Assembly: GCF_019393635.1 (NCBI RefSeq)
Contig: NC_057867.1
Coordinates: 50,230,143-50,294,142, forward strand
Reading direction: 5' to 3'
Length of the DNA: 64,000 nucleotides
Origin: Dromiciops gliroides
Taxonomy: Eukaryota > Chordata > Mammalia > Microbiotheria > Microbiotheriidae
Made by a program: the position numbers and the translations under genes. The notes below the pieces were generated by a model. The model worked only from the letters and a program-made list of their open reading frames with translations. It was not told the DNA's origin and made no database searches. How positions within the stretch are numbered: position 1 is the stretch's first letter; each line of letters starts with the position of its first letter. This document shows positions 1-11,079 of this stretch, one piece after another.

Positions 1-239
1 TGAGGCAGGGCTGTGCAAGATCTCCAACCTCACCATCTCTTCCAAAGCCATCTGGGTCCAGTGGCAAGATATACATCATGATGACTGGAGATGGCCCTAG
101 ATGTTTGAGGCAATTGGGGTTAAGTGACTTGCCCAGGGTCATACAGCTAGTAAGTGTCAAGTGCCTGAGGTGAGATTTGAACTCAGTTCCTCTTGATTCC
201 AAGGCCAGTGCTCTATCCACTGTGCTACCTAGTTGTCCC
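1..239 (-). repeat. Long-tail tRNA-SINE, truncated by window start
   Basis: The right end carries the reverse complement of the tRNA-like SINE head (tgtgctacctagttgtccc), so the element lies on the minus strand. The CORE motif (cttgcccagggtcatacagc) is followed leftward by a long tail (catctgggtccagtggcaag, gactggagatggccct). The same tail occurs at 33,228-33,525 and 51,095-51,385, so this is a distinct longer SINE family, possibly with an RTE-type 3' end. The 3' end is cut off by the window edge. Confidence 0.8.
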
Positions 240-3079
240 AGGCCTGTCAACAGTGAGTTTGTCAAAGGTCAGAGGGAGTCTTTCTGCAAGGGCTTTTTGA
301 TACCAAGCTGGTAGAAGCCACTGGTCCTGTTCTCACTTTTTGGAGAAGATTTAGATCTTAACATAAAAGATTAGGGTGAGTTAGGGAGGCATGGTTTACT
401 CAAGCCTGGGTAAAACAAGGAATAGATAAATGACTGATTATTTTTACACAAAAATGAGAAAGGTATTTGTACCTAAGTATTTGTGAGTCTTCAGATTTTC
501 TCTAAATTTGAATTGAAATGTGTTTATAATAATGATAGTTAATATTTATGCTTACCCTTAGTGTAATAAGGTCTTTGGGAGAAAAACCAGAAAAGCATGT
601 TACTCTCCCAGTCATAGGCCCATTCAGTTACCTTGATTCTCAGCAGACTTGAGTAGATTTAACTCACCTCAAATCTTGGATGGCTTCTGTGGGGTTTCTC
701 ATGATTTCTCCACAGCCCTATGGCTCCTAACCAACCCTGTCAGTTGTTAAGACCTCTCAAATCGATCCTTTGCTCAAAGTCTTCACTGGGTATCTCTGAA
801 TTGCCATGGATCCTCCTATGATCTGCTGGTGAGTGATTCTTCATTCTTGTTATTTAACAAGATTTAATTTAAAGAGCTCTTTTCTGTCTTTGTGCATGAG
901 GAAGGAACCAGATTTGTGCTACCTGCAGCTCAACAAAAGCTCAGAGAAAGAGACAGGGTTTAAACCCAAACATGTCAGCAGTATGAACATCTGTGGTGAT
1001 GGCCTTTTTCCATTCAGAACACAGGAGTTATGGTCTTCTTCTCCCCTCTCCATCACCTATTTGCCTGTTAAATGTTTCCTGATGAATACCTATGCTTGCA
1101 TCCACATATAACTGTCTATTGTTCTAACAGCTTTAGCAGGCCTCCAACCTACTCCTCAGCCTGCTTCTGATTATTGAAGGAACCCTCTCCAGAATGTATA
1201 TTGAGACCCACATTCAGTCTGAACATAACAGCTTAAAAAGAGGTCAAAGGAGATTGTGCCAGAATTTCTAATGATGGGATTTCAGGGATCAGCAGGGAAA
1301 GCCCCCAGAGCACAGCATGTGGATGACCTCCCTACGGGACCAACCCTCTTCATAAGAAAGACGTAAGTTCCCCTGACTATTATCTCAACACCAGAAATGC
1401 CCCTCCTGTCCACACTTTTCCCTCTTAAACACATCCTTCACGCCGTTGCCCAAGGCAATCTTGCTCATCATTAAATATCAGAATCCTCCACAGAATGCAG
1501 TTTGGTTTTCTAGCCCTGTGTGGATGGCCCTGCATTTCCAGATGTTCTTCTGGGATGTGGAAATTCTTGGAACTTCAGATAAACTTCCCATTTTGTCCCT
1601 GCATCTTTTCCCAGAAAAAAAAAAGTCAGAAGAATGCAAAGAAGAAAAACAGAATTCTATTATGAAAATTAAAATAAACTGTGGTTAAAGGCAGTTTTTT
1701 AAATATGAAAACATTAAGTATTAAAATGCTTTGCAGCTAGACTTTTGATTAATGTATGCTTTATGAAAAGAAATTAAAGTGGGAGGGAAGGAATATGAGA
1801 TGGATACATATTACTATTCATATAGAGCAGAATGTTTCTGAAATTTGGTTTAAAATTTCTTCCCGAGATGGCAAATGCCTGTAGATACCATTTTGGCAGG
1901 TGACGGCGACTGGCCACAATCCTTAATGTTACTTCATTTGTACAAAATGAGCTAATTCAATAAGAAAGGGCTACTGTTGCCTAGTCTTTCTTAGCCAGAA
2001 ATCAGTGAGGAAACATGACCTCATGGTAAGACAATAAATCACAGCTCAAGTCATTTTGGTTGGCAGAGTTTGAAAGACAAATCAATATGACTTCAAGAGC
2101 CTAGAAAACGAGCACACTTAATTACCTCTAAACCCAAGCTGAGATTCCTGCAGTGTGTGTCATCTCCTGGGCTCAGGGGTGTCAACGTGGCCATGGTCTT
2201 TCTTCTATCATGCCTGATTTCTCTAGCTGATATATTATAGCAAGGACTGCAGATGTCTGCTGCCTCTAGGTGCAGGGCCCAGATGTAAGGAGCTATTTAG
2301 GTGGAATTACTTGCATGGGTTGCTTCTCATTCTGCCTCTTCTCTTTTGGTGATCATGGGAATTTGTCAAGTAAGGAGGGAGGAGGGGGAGGGAAGGGAAG
2401 AGAAAAGAGAGAGAAGGGGAAAGGAAAGGATTGTGGCCAGTGGACCAATGATACAAACTGGGGCACTGGAGATATTGGTAAATGAACTAGAATCTGGAAC
2501 AATAGTAACTCAACAAAATGGGGAGCCAGACAGGCAGAGAGGCCAGCAAAAGGACTAGTGCCTGCAGTAACTAGCAGCAAAGCAGGAAGCCATAGTAGTT
2601 GAGAACAACATGAAAAGGGAGCAAAGTGGTCATGGAACACCAACCTGGTAGATTGAACCCCAAGTTATACCCCACTTTGTCAGAGCTCAAAGTATGGTAA
2701 GCCTGTGACTACTGTACTTTCTCACTAGGAGGGAAAGTAGAGGTTCACCAGAAGGTGAAAGAGGGCTCTTGTACTCTCTCTGGGCTCAGATGCAAGTTCT
2801 TTCTGTCCCCTTACTGTTTTAAACAAGATTATTATATGTTTTGAAGCCTTGTGACCTGGAGTGCTTGTAAGGATCTTCGTGGCCACTTTGGGGGAAGGCA
2901 AGATAGTGAAATTCCTAGGTTCTCTTGTTGTGTGTGTGTGTGGGATGATTAGCTAAATAAGTGAAAGGTCCTAAAAATGTACCCAGGCCATTCGTATTGA
3001 GGGTCTTTTTCTTTTTTCTTTATTTTTTTGGGGGGGCATTTTTCACATAAATGCTATATTAGGATTTGAGACTATCCAT
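240..3079. other. No gene recognised; mostly unique sequence
   Basis: No splice-supported frame or known domain was seen. A purine-rich low-complexity tract lies at about 2,371-2,430 and a short (TG)n at about 2,930-2,943. The segment 1,850-2,170 has no repeat signature and holds several TAATTA-like and polyadenine-free stretches; it could be conserved non-coding DNA but there is no proof. Short reading frames here lack protein-like features. Confidence 0.5.
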
Positions 3080-3951
3080 TATTGAATTGAACAATTAAAC
3101 AGACATTTATTAAGTGCCTACTACATTCAAGGTAAAGTCAGTATTAGTAGATGGTGACAGAAAAATAAATATGACATGGAGATCACTCTAAAGGAACTTA
3201 TAATTGAAAAGGGGAAAAGATCTGCATATAATTCTATGGCTGGAAAATGATCTCACCCTATCCTTTTGTGGGTTCTGCTGCTCCAGGAATTGTCTACGGC
3301 ATTATTTGGAGCTATTTGAAGGGATCGTGTCTGGGATTGCCATGAAGTTACTGCCTTTCCTCCACCATCTTCAGATGTGCGTACAATTCTAACTATAACA
3401 CAAGAGAGAGTGTAACAAGGAGGGAGAAGAAATTTTGTCAAAGTACCAAGAGCAATTTTAAGATGGAGAGAGGTACACTTTCATTTTTAGGGGATGTCTT
3501 AGGGGATAGGAGGTAGAGAAAGTAACACCCAAGTTAGGCCTTCAAGGAAGGGAAATAGATCTAGATTGGTATGAAGAGTCCATTTCCAGAATGGGGGATG
3601 GCCTGAGCAAAGTGATGGAGATAGAAGGTGGCAAAGTGAAAACTGGGAGTAGAGGGAGAATAGACTAGTCTGGCTGGAATTTAGAGGGAGAATATGAAAT
3701 AGTTATGAGGTGAGGCTAAAAAGACAGGTTAGATTCTGCTTGTAAGACACTAAATGTTGGAATCAGGAGGTTTCTAGTTTCTTTGATATACAACAAGGAG
3801 CTATTGAAGGTTTTTGAGGAGAGGAGTGACAGAATGATTAGCAAAGTTCTTTGGGTGGTAGTGGGAAGGATGTCTTAAAGAGGAAAAACTCAAGGCAGGA
3901 AGAGCAGTCAGAAGGCTATCATAGTGATCTAGGTAAGAATTGAGGGTCTGA
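3080..3951 (+). repeat. Ancient dispersed repeat, first part
   Basis: It begins with a cagacatttattaagtgcct-type motif and runs through the characteristic stretch gctattgaaggtttttgagg and ggagtgacagaatgatta, which recur in mammalian interspersed repeats (compare 33,765-34,600 and 57,645-57,960). Its continuation, aattgagagtctga through gaggtagaattgataggaga, is found at 5,104-5,210, so the copy was split by the insertion at 3,952-5,103. I cannot assign a family name with certainty. Confidence 0.65.
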
Positions 3952-5103
3952 GAGTTATTTGGAATTGTAGTGATCTTTATTCATTAGCTTCAGTGTTATC
4001 TCCTACGCAATATGGGTGGGAATTGCTATAAGGGGCATAACCTCATGAAGCATGGGATAGGGCCCATTCTAGAGAATGGGGGAACTGAGGATCTCCTTCC
4101 CTGTTAGCAGACTTCTGGTCACTAATAGCATCCTGGGGGCAGGAAGAGGCCTCACTTACCATCACTTTTCCCTGATCTTCAGGCAGCCACTGGAGTGAGA
4201 CCATGTGCCATTGGGCCATGAGGCTGAGGTCTGTGGTCCCTGTTCCCCTGTGCAAATGTGATCTTTGAGAAGCTTTTAATGTGGATATTTAAATTAAATG
4301 GTCAGGGAGCAGCTAGGTGGCACAGTGGATAGAGCACTGGTCCTGGAGTCAGGAGGACCTGAGTTCAAATGTGGCCTCAGACACTTGACACTTACTAGCT
4401 GTGTGACCCTGGGCAAGTCACTTAACCCCAATTGCCTCACCAAAAAACCAAAACAACCCCCCCCAAAAAAAAATAATTAATTAAATGGTCAACACTTGCC
4501 TTTCCCCCCAGACTCTGAAGGAAGTATCTGGTTAGGGTAGTCGTTTCCTGGCACGCTCATGTTACCTGTCCATCCTGAGGCTCAGAGACAGTGAGCCAGT
4601 ATTGCGTGAATTTAGGTTTCTTGAAATTGACAGAAGAGTAAAGTGACATTCTATCCTTCAATTTGTCTTTATTAATATCCATATTCATTCCCCTTTCCTC
4701 CCCCTTATCCCTAAGAAATAACCAGAAAACAAAAATCCCACCTAGCTATTAATTTCTCAGCCTCCTAGTCACCTGCCTGCTTATATTAAGGGCTGTAGGA
4801 CAAGTAGAGAAAGCTATAGGGAAGGGCTAATGAAATCAAGCTTTGAGGACTAAAGCCTAAACTGGAATCCATTTGCCACCCCCCACCCCTCTGCCATTTC
4901 CTTCTTCACTATCATCATCCACATTTTCTGTCCCCTGCTCATCTTCACTGCTATAGAGAAATGAGGGGGAGGGTCAGCCAACTGCTGTGCTCTGAGTCCT
5001 TTGCCCTGTGGTGATCAAATTCGTAGTCACAGCTTCTCCCTGCAACTTCTCTGAACACTTGTAAAAAATAAAATAAAATAATTATGATTTGAAAAGAAAA
5101 AAA
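3952..5103 (+). pseudogene. Poly(A)-tailed retrocopy with 17-bp TSD, parent unknown
   Basis: The insertion is bounded by a 17-bp direct repeat, aagaattgagggtctga (3,935-3,951) and aagaattgagagtctga (5,104-5,120), with one mismatch. Its right end has two overlapping AATAAA signals (about 5,067-5,077), then about 15-20 bases, then an A-rich tail up to 5,103. This is the layout of an mRNA reverse-transcribed by the L1 machinery, sense on the plus strand. The body lacks SINE or LINE signatures and shows no long open frame, so it is most likely a copy of a 3' untranslated region or a non-coding RNA. A SINE later inserted inside it at 4,305. It could instead be an unrecognised non-LTR element. Confidence 0.6.
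4305..4478 (+). repeat. CORE-SINE with 13-bp TSD
   Basis: The head gggagcagctaggtggcaca and the core cctgggcaagtcacttaacc are present and the element ends in an A/C-rich tail. A perfect 13-bp TSD, aattaaatggtca, flanks it (4,292-4,304 and 4,479-4,491). It sits inside the retrocopy at 3,952-5,103 and is therefore younger. Confidence 0.93.
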
Positions 5104-5550
5104 AAGAATTGAGAGTCTGAACGATGATAGTCACAGTAGAAATGAAGAGGGGATAAATAAATGTGAGAGCTATTGAAGAGGTAGAATTGATAGGAGATGG
5201 CAACTGAGTCAGTTCTATTCATCAAGCAATTTTTAAGACCTACTATGTGTTGGCCACTGAGCTAGACCCTGGATACAAAGAGAAGACTGAAACATTTCTG
5301 CTCTCAAGTGGGAAGATCTAGGAGTCATTGGCATGGAGGTCTGCCATTCTCTAAGAAGTCATCCTAGCCTCCTTTGCCTGCTTTCTCCTCTTCCATCCCA
5401 CTGTCCCCCTCCTTGCTTTGGGCAGGAATTTGGAAGCAGCAAAACTAGCTGCGTGACCTTGAATAAGTCACACCTGTCTGGTGGGGTTTCCTCATCTATA
5501 AAAATAAGACAAAGAGATTGTGCTCAATGATTTCTATGATTCCTTCCAGC
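5104..5550 (+). repeat. Continuation of ancient repeat, then a MIR-like SINE
   Basis: 5,104-5,210 completes the dispersed repeat started at 3,080. About 5,215-5,330 is another old repeat fragment (gacctactatgtgttggcca). About 5,440-5,550 is MIR-like: actagctgcgtgaccttgaa, then tttcctcatctataaaaata, then tgattccttccagctc. Confidence 0.55.
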
Positions 5551-5554
5551 TCTT

Positions 5555-5808
5555 TTTTGTTGTTGTTATTCAGCCATTTTCAGTCATGTCTGACTCTTTG
5601 TGACTCCATTTTGGTTTTCTTGGAAGGGTTTGCCATTTCCTTCTCCACCTCATTTTACAGATGAGGAAACTGAGTCAAACAGAGTTAAGTGATTTGCTCA
5701 GGGTAACACAGCTAGTAAGTGTCCGAGGCCAGATTTTTATTCAGGAAGACTCATCTTCCTGACTCCAGGATTGGCACTCTAGCCATTGTAGTGCCACCTA
5801 ACTGCTCC
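5555..5808 (-). repeat. tRNA-SINE with 'tcagtcatgtctgactcttt' tail
   Basis: The left end has cagtcatgtctgactctttg and ggtttgccatttccttctcc, a tail shared with 9,376, 10,010 and 44,480. The middle holds the CORE segment (cagatgaggaaactgagtca). The right end gccacctaactgctcc is the reverse-complemented tRNA head. This tail resembles the BovB/RTE-type SINE tails known in marsupials; the name is inferred. Confidence 0.85.
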
Positions 5809-5856
5809 TACTCAAAATATATATACCCAGAAAATGTCATTAAAAATCATCCATGG

Positions 5857-6016
5857 AGCAGCTAGGTGGTACAGTGGATAAAGCACTGGCCCTGGATTCA
5901 GGAGGACCTGAGTTCAAATCTGGCCTCAGACACTTGACACTTACTAGCTGTGTGACCCTGGGCAAGTCACTTAACCCTCATTGCCCCACAAAAAAACAAA
6001 AAAACAAAAACAAAAC
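5857..6016 (+). repeat. CORE-SINE with TSD
   Basis: Head agcagctaggtggtacagtg, core tgaccctgggcaagtcactt, tail of A and C. The TSD aaaatcatccatgg (5,843-5,856) / aaaatcatccttgg (6,017-6,030) matches 13 of 14. Confidence 0.92.
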
Positions 6017-6099
6017 AAAATCATCCTTGGCTGGGTACCCCAACATGTGCTCTAGGCAGCCCTATCCCTTCTTTCTTTGTTTTTAAGGCAACGGTTGGC

Positions 6100-6215
6100 A
6101 GAGGTAGCATGCTGCTGTGACACTATCAACATTTAAATTCTCTGGGCCTTGCTTTCCTCTTCTGTAAAATGAGAGGGTTGGATTGAATGATACTCCCCCC
6201 AGGTCTTTTTCATCA
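6100..6215 (+). repeat. MIR-like SINE fragment
   Basis: The segment contains ttctgtaaaatgagagggtt and ggattgaatgatactccccc, the 3' half of the marsupial MIR-like SINE type. Confidence 0.55.
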
Positions 6216-7344
6216 CTTTTTCACTTATGTAATTTTTCTAACTTTTACCTCTAAACACTCTTTCAGACTTTGAGAATATTAAAAATGAAAATTCCAAAAG
6301 CAGAGTCCTCAGAAATATCCATCCCCTCTTTTTAAAAAAAGTAAGGCCTAAAGTCTCTCTCTGCCCTCTCCAACTTCCTAGTATAAAAATCACAATCCTG
6401 TGCTTAGGGCAAGCATGGTATGCATTGAGCAGTAGATGGCTACCCATATAATAAGATTCCTCTTTGCCTGCCATTGGCTAATTCCTGAAATTCTGCCATT
6501 AGAGCTTCATTCCTTTAGCTTAAAATTAAGATTGCTCTTTCATATGCACCTACCTCTTGGAGAGGGAAGATTTAAAGCTCTCATCAATCATTTACTTTCC
6601 AATGTGAATGAGTTTTAGATCTTTTCTTCAGGGCAGGTTTTGATTAGGTAGAATGAGAGTAAAGGGTATGAGGGCAAGAGGGCAGTGGGGCCTGAGGGTT
6701 GGGGAAAGGGGCCCAGAACCAGGAGAAAAGCAGGGGCTAGCTAGTGGTGCTCAAGACACACTCTGCTGACCTGCAGATTTTGCCAATGGCTGGCTGGCAG
6801 GCCAAGGGTTTTCTCTACCATTGCTTCCTGGAGCTGGTGGGCTATGCGGAGGCACGGTACGCTGGGCAGCAGGAGGCCCAGCTGGGTAAATACAAATGTG
6901 AGAGCAGAATGAGCCAGTAAATCCATCCCAGCCCCACTCCCCTCCCCTCCTCTCCTGCCTTGGCCTCTCCCACTCCCTAACACCCTCTCCTCTGTCCCCC
7001 TGTCAAGGAAGTGGGCCCAGGTGTTCCTTGATCTGTCAACTCTACCCTTTAAAGGGGAAAATATTTCCCTAAGAAGGGTGAGCTCACATTTGGGGCCAGG
7101 AGGGCTCCTAGTAGGGGAAAAGGCAATTAGAAGTGAGAAGCTTGGAAAGCCCATGCTACAGAGTAAGGGCTTCTTGGCATCAAGTTGTTCTGCAGGTCTC
7201 AGTCTATGTGCAGATGCCAGGGCCACCTCACATGGATGGCTGTTTGAGAGCCAGTAGCTGTCTGGAAGACTCACTACAAGGGTGGACACCATTCCTAAGA
7301 GCAATTGCCATTTCTATGATGACTTTGGGAAAGGAATCCTAGGA
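6216..7344. other. Unique GC-richer segment; possible exon at 6,777-6,885
   Basis: No repeat is recognised. A GC-rich stretch carries a 187-codon open frame on the minus strand (6,741-7,304) with no recognisable domain. On the plus strand, 6,777-6,885 is bounded by an acceptor-like ctgacctgcag and a donor-like gctgggtaaat, with an open frame of 36 codons of protein-like composition. All frames are open there, so this is suggestive only. Confidence 0.3.
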
Positions 7345-7660
7345 AGTATATAGAGAGTTGGAGAGGACCTCTGTGACCAATTCAGCTAGCCCCTTTATTA
7401 TACGAATGAGGAAATAAAGGACCAAAGAAGTTGCTCATCCAAGGTACCACAGCTGGTAAACAGTAGAGCTGCCATTTGAACCCAGGTTTTCCAACTCCAC
7501 ATCCAGTGGACTTTCTACTACGCATTGCCTACTGTGAAGCTCCTAATGTTTTTAATAATAACAAGTACTACAAATAATTCACATTTCTTTAGCACTTTAA
7601 GGTTCACAAAGTACTTTCTTCACATAGCCCTATGGTATAGGTAATGAAAGCATAATTAGC
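7345..7660 (-). repeat. MIR-like SINE fragments
   Basis: atgaggaaataaaggaccaa, ggtaccacagctggtaaaca and tttgaacccaggttttccaa are reverse-complement MIR/CORE landmarks. The stretch at 7,585-7,650 (ctttagcactttaaggttca) is the 3' part of a related copy. Confidence 0.6.
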
Positions 7661-8039
7661 CAATAAAATACTCTCTATCTCCAAGGTATGGACTATATGA
7701 AGAGAGAAGAGGGGTGGAGGTCATATAGACGATGAAATACGATGCTTTCTCTTGGAAAGTTTTAGGAACTTGAAATAATTTGCAAATAGGTTTAGACATT
7801 AAGATGGACGAATGCAAATGATATAATAAAGGAGCTATGTTTTTTATATGATAAGAGTTAGCAACAACATTTTCCTGGAATTTTGTGAATTTTATCAAAA
7901 GTAATTTAAACTGAAAAAGGAGGAGGGGGAAAATAACCCTTATATATGCCATGTGCATGGTATCTGATACAATAGAGGAAAACAAATAGCAGAATAGAGG
8001 ACCAGCAATTCATAGGAGACAGTATCCAATAAGAGGGAC
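7661..8039. other. AT-rich sequence with no recognised feature
   Basis: No gene, no SINE landmark and no splice-supported frame. The minus-strand frame at 7,656-7,985 is AT-rich and has no protein-like features. It may be the upstream part of the LINE that follows. Confidence 0.4.
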
Positions 8040-8935
8040 AACAGTGAAACTTGTGCCCTCAGATGTTGATATGCAACTGTACAAAGTATAAGTAATAAAT
8101 GCTCATGAATGGAGACAAATGAACCAAATAGATAAAAGAAGAGGTGGAGTAACTTTGTATATTAAAAAGATACATTTGTATGAGGAAATCTAGGAACCTC
8201 AAGGAGAAAACATTGAAAAGTAAGTATCTGGACACAGTTCAGTAGTGATAAAAAGTGATGTTGTTGTGAGAATTTACTACAGACTGCCTGGACAGAAGGA
8301 AGAAATAGATGAAGACTTTTGGAAATAGGTCACAGACCTTGTACAAAGCCATGACCTTGTAGTGATGTTTAACATTTGTTGTCTGGAATGTATGCTGGAG
8401 CAAACATTTGGCAACATGGTTCAGGCCTTCCTTCAGAAGGTAACTGCTGGGCCAGCTAGGTGATGCAGTGCATAAAGCACTGGCCCTGGATTAAGGAGGA
8501 TCTGAGTTCAAATGTGACCTCAGACACTTGACACTTACTAGCTGTGTGACCCTGGGCAAGTCACTTAACCCTCATTGCCCCACCAAAAAAACCAAAAAAA
8601 CAAACAAACAAAAGGTAACTGCTGTTCCAGACCAGATCCTGATCAACAGTGAAGGTCTTGCTTGTTCCTTGAATAGAAATGATGCAAGACTTGGAGTGGA
8701 CAAGGTATAGTGTGACATTCAATTTAGATTTTGAGAGAGAAGGTCTTAAAGGATAGGTCCAGTGGACTAACATGCTGCAGGAAAAGTTGGCCCAAGATGT
8801 ATGGGAAGAAAGCTCTTAAGAATGAAATTCTGAAGACAAACAGAAATTATCCTCTCAAAAAAGAAAAGAGCTAGTTGATGAGACTAATGTGGCTCTACAG
8901 GGAATTCATTGGTCAACTCAAATGTTTAAAAGATT
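8040..8935 (+). repeat. Decayed CR1/L3-type LINE, 5' half of ORF2
   Basis: actacagactgcctggacag, gaagaaatagatgaagactt and gaccttgtagtgatgtttaa correspond to the endonuclease region of CR1-like LINEs, where text such as 'YRPPGQ...LVVMGDFN' is encoded. The frame is broken many times. A SINE interrupts it at 8,450-8,611, after which the LINE continues (tcagtggcccaagatg-type region near 8,790). Confidence 0.55.
8450..8611 (+). repeat. CORE-SINE with 13-bp TSD
   Basis: Head gccagctaggtgatgcagtg, core intact, A/C-rich tail. Perfect TSD aaggtaactgctg at 8,437-8,449 and 8,612-8,624. Confidence 0.92.
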
Positions 8936-9120
8936 CAGGACCATAGGTCTAGAGCTAAAAGGTACTTTAGATGCCATCTAGTTCAACCCCCTAATTTTAC
9001 AAATGAAAAAACTGAGGTACATAATAGCTAAAAGATTAACTGTTCAAGGTCAGTTAGGTAGTAAGTATTAGAAGCAGGAGTTGAGCCCAGATCTCATGTT
9101 TCCAAAGCCAGTGCTCTTTG
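8936..9120 (-). repeat. MIR-like SINE fragment
   Basis: ggtctagagctaaaaggtac, catctagttcaaccccctaa and atgaaaaaactgaggtacat are reverse-complement landmarks of the MIR-like SINE; ends are decayed. Confidence 0.6.
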
Positions 9121-9375
9121 TTAATACATGCCAAAGTCCCACCTTCTCTACAGTGCCTTTCCCAGTCCTCCTTTATCTTAGTACCCCCCACCCCAGACTA
9201 CCCCAATTGATAAATTCTGCATATAGCTTGTTTGTACGTGGTTGTTGGTGTGTTGTCACTTCTATTGCAATATAACACAGTACAATACTGAAAACATTTA
9301 TTAGGCACCTACTGTGTGCTAAGCATTAAATAAGAAGGACATTCCTACACTCTTAAGGAGTTTATGCTCTAATGA

Positions 9376-9598
9376 GGGAAGTTGTTCAGTCATGTCTGAC
9401 TCTTTGTGACCCCATTTAGGGTTTTGTTGGCGAAGATAGTGGAATGGTTTGCCATCTCCTTCTCTGGCTCATTTTACAGATGAATAAACTGAGGCAAATA
9501 GGGCTAAGGGACTTGCCCAGGGTCATGTAGCTAGTGTTTGGGGTCACATTTGAACCAGAAACATGAGTGTCCCTGACTCCAGCTCTTTCTAACTGCCC
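9376..9598 (-). repeat. tRNA-SINE with 'tcagtcatgtctgactcttt' tail
   Basis: gttcagtcatgtctgactct and gtttgccatctccttctctg mark the tail at the left; ttctaactgcccag marks the head at the right. A short repeat, tgagggaag, lies at both ends (about 9,373 and 9,600) and may be the TSD. Confidence 0.85.
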
Positions 9599-9819
9599 AG
9601 TGAGGGAAGACAACACACAAAAGGAAGCTGGGAATAGGGCAGTGGGTTGTGCTGGGACTTGGTGGTGGTAGAATGGAAACCAAGCAGTGTAACTGGTGGG
9701 AGATAAAGACCTGGGCTTCTTGAATCTTCTTATAAAAAGGAGGCTTTGGGAGGTGTTTATGGTCTCCCCTTCAGCCCTCCAATCAGGGGGCAGTGCTCCT
9801 CTTGTGACCTTGACAACAA

Positions 9820-9960
9820 ACACTTTTTTTCCCCTCTTTCTTTGTATTCCCAGTGCTTTGTACAGTGCCTGGTACAAAAAAGGGGCTGTGAATAATATAA
9901 ATAATATAATATTAAGCAAATATTATATAACCTAAATGAATAAATAAGTGCTAGTTCACT
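9820..9960 (+). repeat. L2 LINE 3' end
   Basis: tttctttgtattcccagtgc followed by ttgtacagtgcctggtac and an aatgaataaataagt terminus is the standard 3' end of L2-type LINEs. Confidence 0.6.
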
Positions 9961-10009
9961 GAATAGAGGGGAGATCAAAAAAAGAGGAAAAAGAAAAGAT
10001 TAGAATCTT

Positions 10010-10255
10010 TGTTGTTTCAGTTGTGTCCAACTTTCAGTGGCCCCATTTGGGGTTTTCTTGGCAAAGATACAGGAGCAGTTTGCCATTTCCTTCTCCAATT
10101 CATTTTATGGATGAGGAGGAGGCAAACAGGGTGAAGTGACTCATCCAAAATCACACAGCTAGTTACTGTTTGGGGCCAGATTTGAACTCAGGAAGATGAG
10201 TCTTCCAGATGCCAGGCCTGGTAACTTTATCTGCTGCGCCACCTCGCTGCCCTAA
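10010..10255 (-). repeat. tRNA-SINE with RTE-like tail
   Basis: ccatttggggttttcttggc and agtttgccatttccttctcc at the left; cgccacctcgctgccct at the right. Same family as 5,555-5,808. Confidence 0.87.
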
Positions 10256-10264
10256 GTGGAGCCT

Positions 10265-10640
10265 TAGATTGTCTTAGACAATTGGGGAACAGATGAACAA
10301 ATTGTGGCATACGGATGTAACTGAATATTATTGCTATGTGAGAAATCATGAAAGAGATGATTTCAGAGCATCCTAGGTAGTATGAATTGGCACAATTAGA
10401 ACCAAGAGAACAAATTATACAAGGACAACATTGTTAAGCAAAACTCTGAAAGTGTTGACACCAAAGCAATGACCAACCATGTCTTCAGAGGCCCTCCGAT
10501 GAAACATGTTACCTCCTGACGGAGAAGTGATGGGCACAAGGTGCAAAAAACAGAGAGCTAAGCCTGGACTTGGCCGGTGTTGCATTTGTTTTGCTTGACT
10601 ATGCTTATTTATTAGAAGTATTTCCTCCCTCCGCCCCCAC
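10265..10640 (+). repeat. L1 3' region, decayed
   Basis: acaattggggaacagatgaa, caaattgtggcatacggatg and gaatattattgctatgtgag match the end of L1 ORF2, where a sense copy encodes the terminal 'NWLNKLWYTNVTEYYCYVRNH'-like segment in diverged form. The following tgtttgcatttgtttt-type stretch fits the 3' untranslated region. Plus strand. Confidence 0.65.
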
Positions 10641-10936
10641 TTTTTTCTCTGCATTAATTGGAAAGAGGGAGGGGCCAGAGGGAAGTAGGGTTAGCCATAG
10701 TAATGCAAAACGAGAAGAGGGCCATTGAAACATTATTTAAATGCAAAGAAGAGAAGAGAAGGAAGTTCTGAAGGAAACTCAGACCAGCCTTAGGGTTTGA
10801 AAGTAACCAGTAGAATTGATTATATACTTTAAAATAAAAGCAAACAATGGGAAATGATTTCAGTTGTAATCCTCTTTTTGTGTTCTGTATGGAAACACTT
10901 TTTGGGGGTGTTTAAGTTCAGCATAAATTGATTTTT

Positions 10937-11078
10937 TTTTTAAGTGAGGCAATGGGGGTTAAGTGACTTGCCTGGGGTCACACAGCTAGTAAGTGTTAAG
11001 TGTCTGAGGCTGGATTTGAACTCAGGTACTCCTGACTCCAGGGCTGGTGCTCTATCCACTGCGCCACCTAGCTGCCCC
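10937..11078 (-). repeat. CORE-SINE with 15-16 bp TSD
   Basis: Left poly(T), gtgaggcaatgggggttaag, core, and right end gcgccacctagctgcccc. TSD cataaattgattttt at 10,922-10,936 and 11,079-11,093. Confidence 0.93.
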
Positions 11079-11079
11079 C

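Noticed and set aside
5853-6086. Recurrent peptide-like frames (…FKSGLRHLTLTSCVTLGKS…) at many sites
   Set aside because: These are translations of the CORE-SINE in either orientation, not a protein family.
6741-7304. 187-codon minus-strand frame
   Set aside because: GC-rich composition makes several frames open; there is no domain, and the opposite strand has better exon-like signals.
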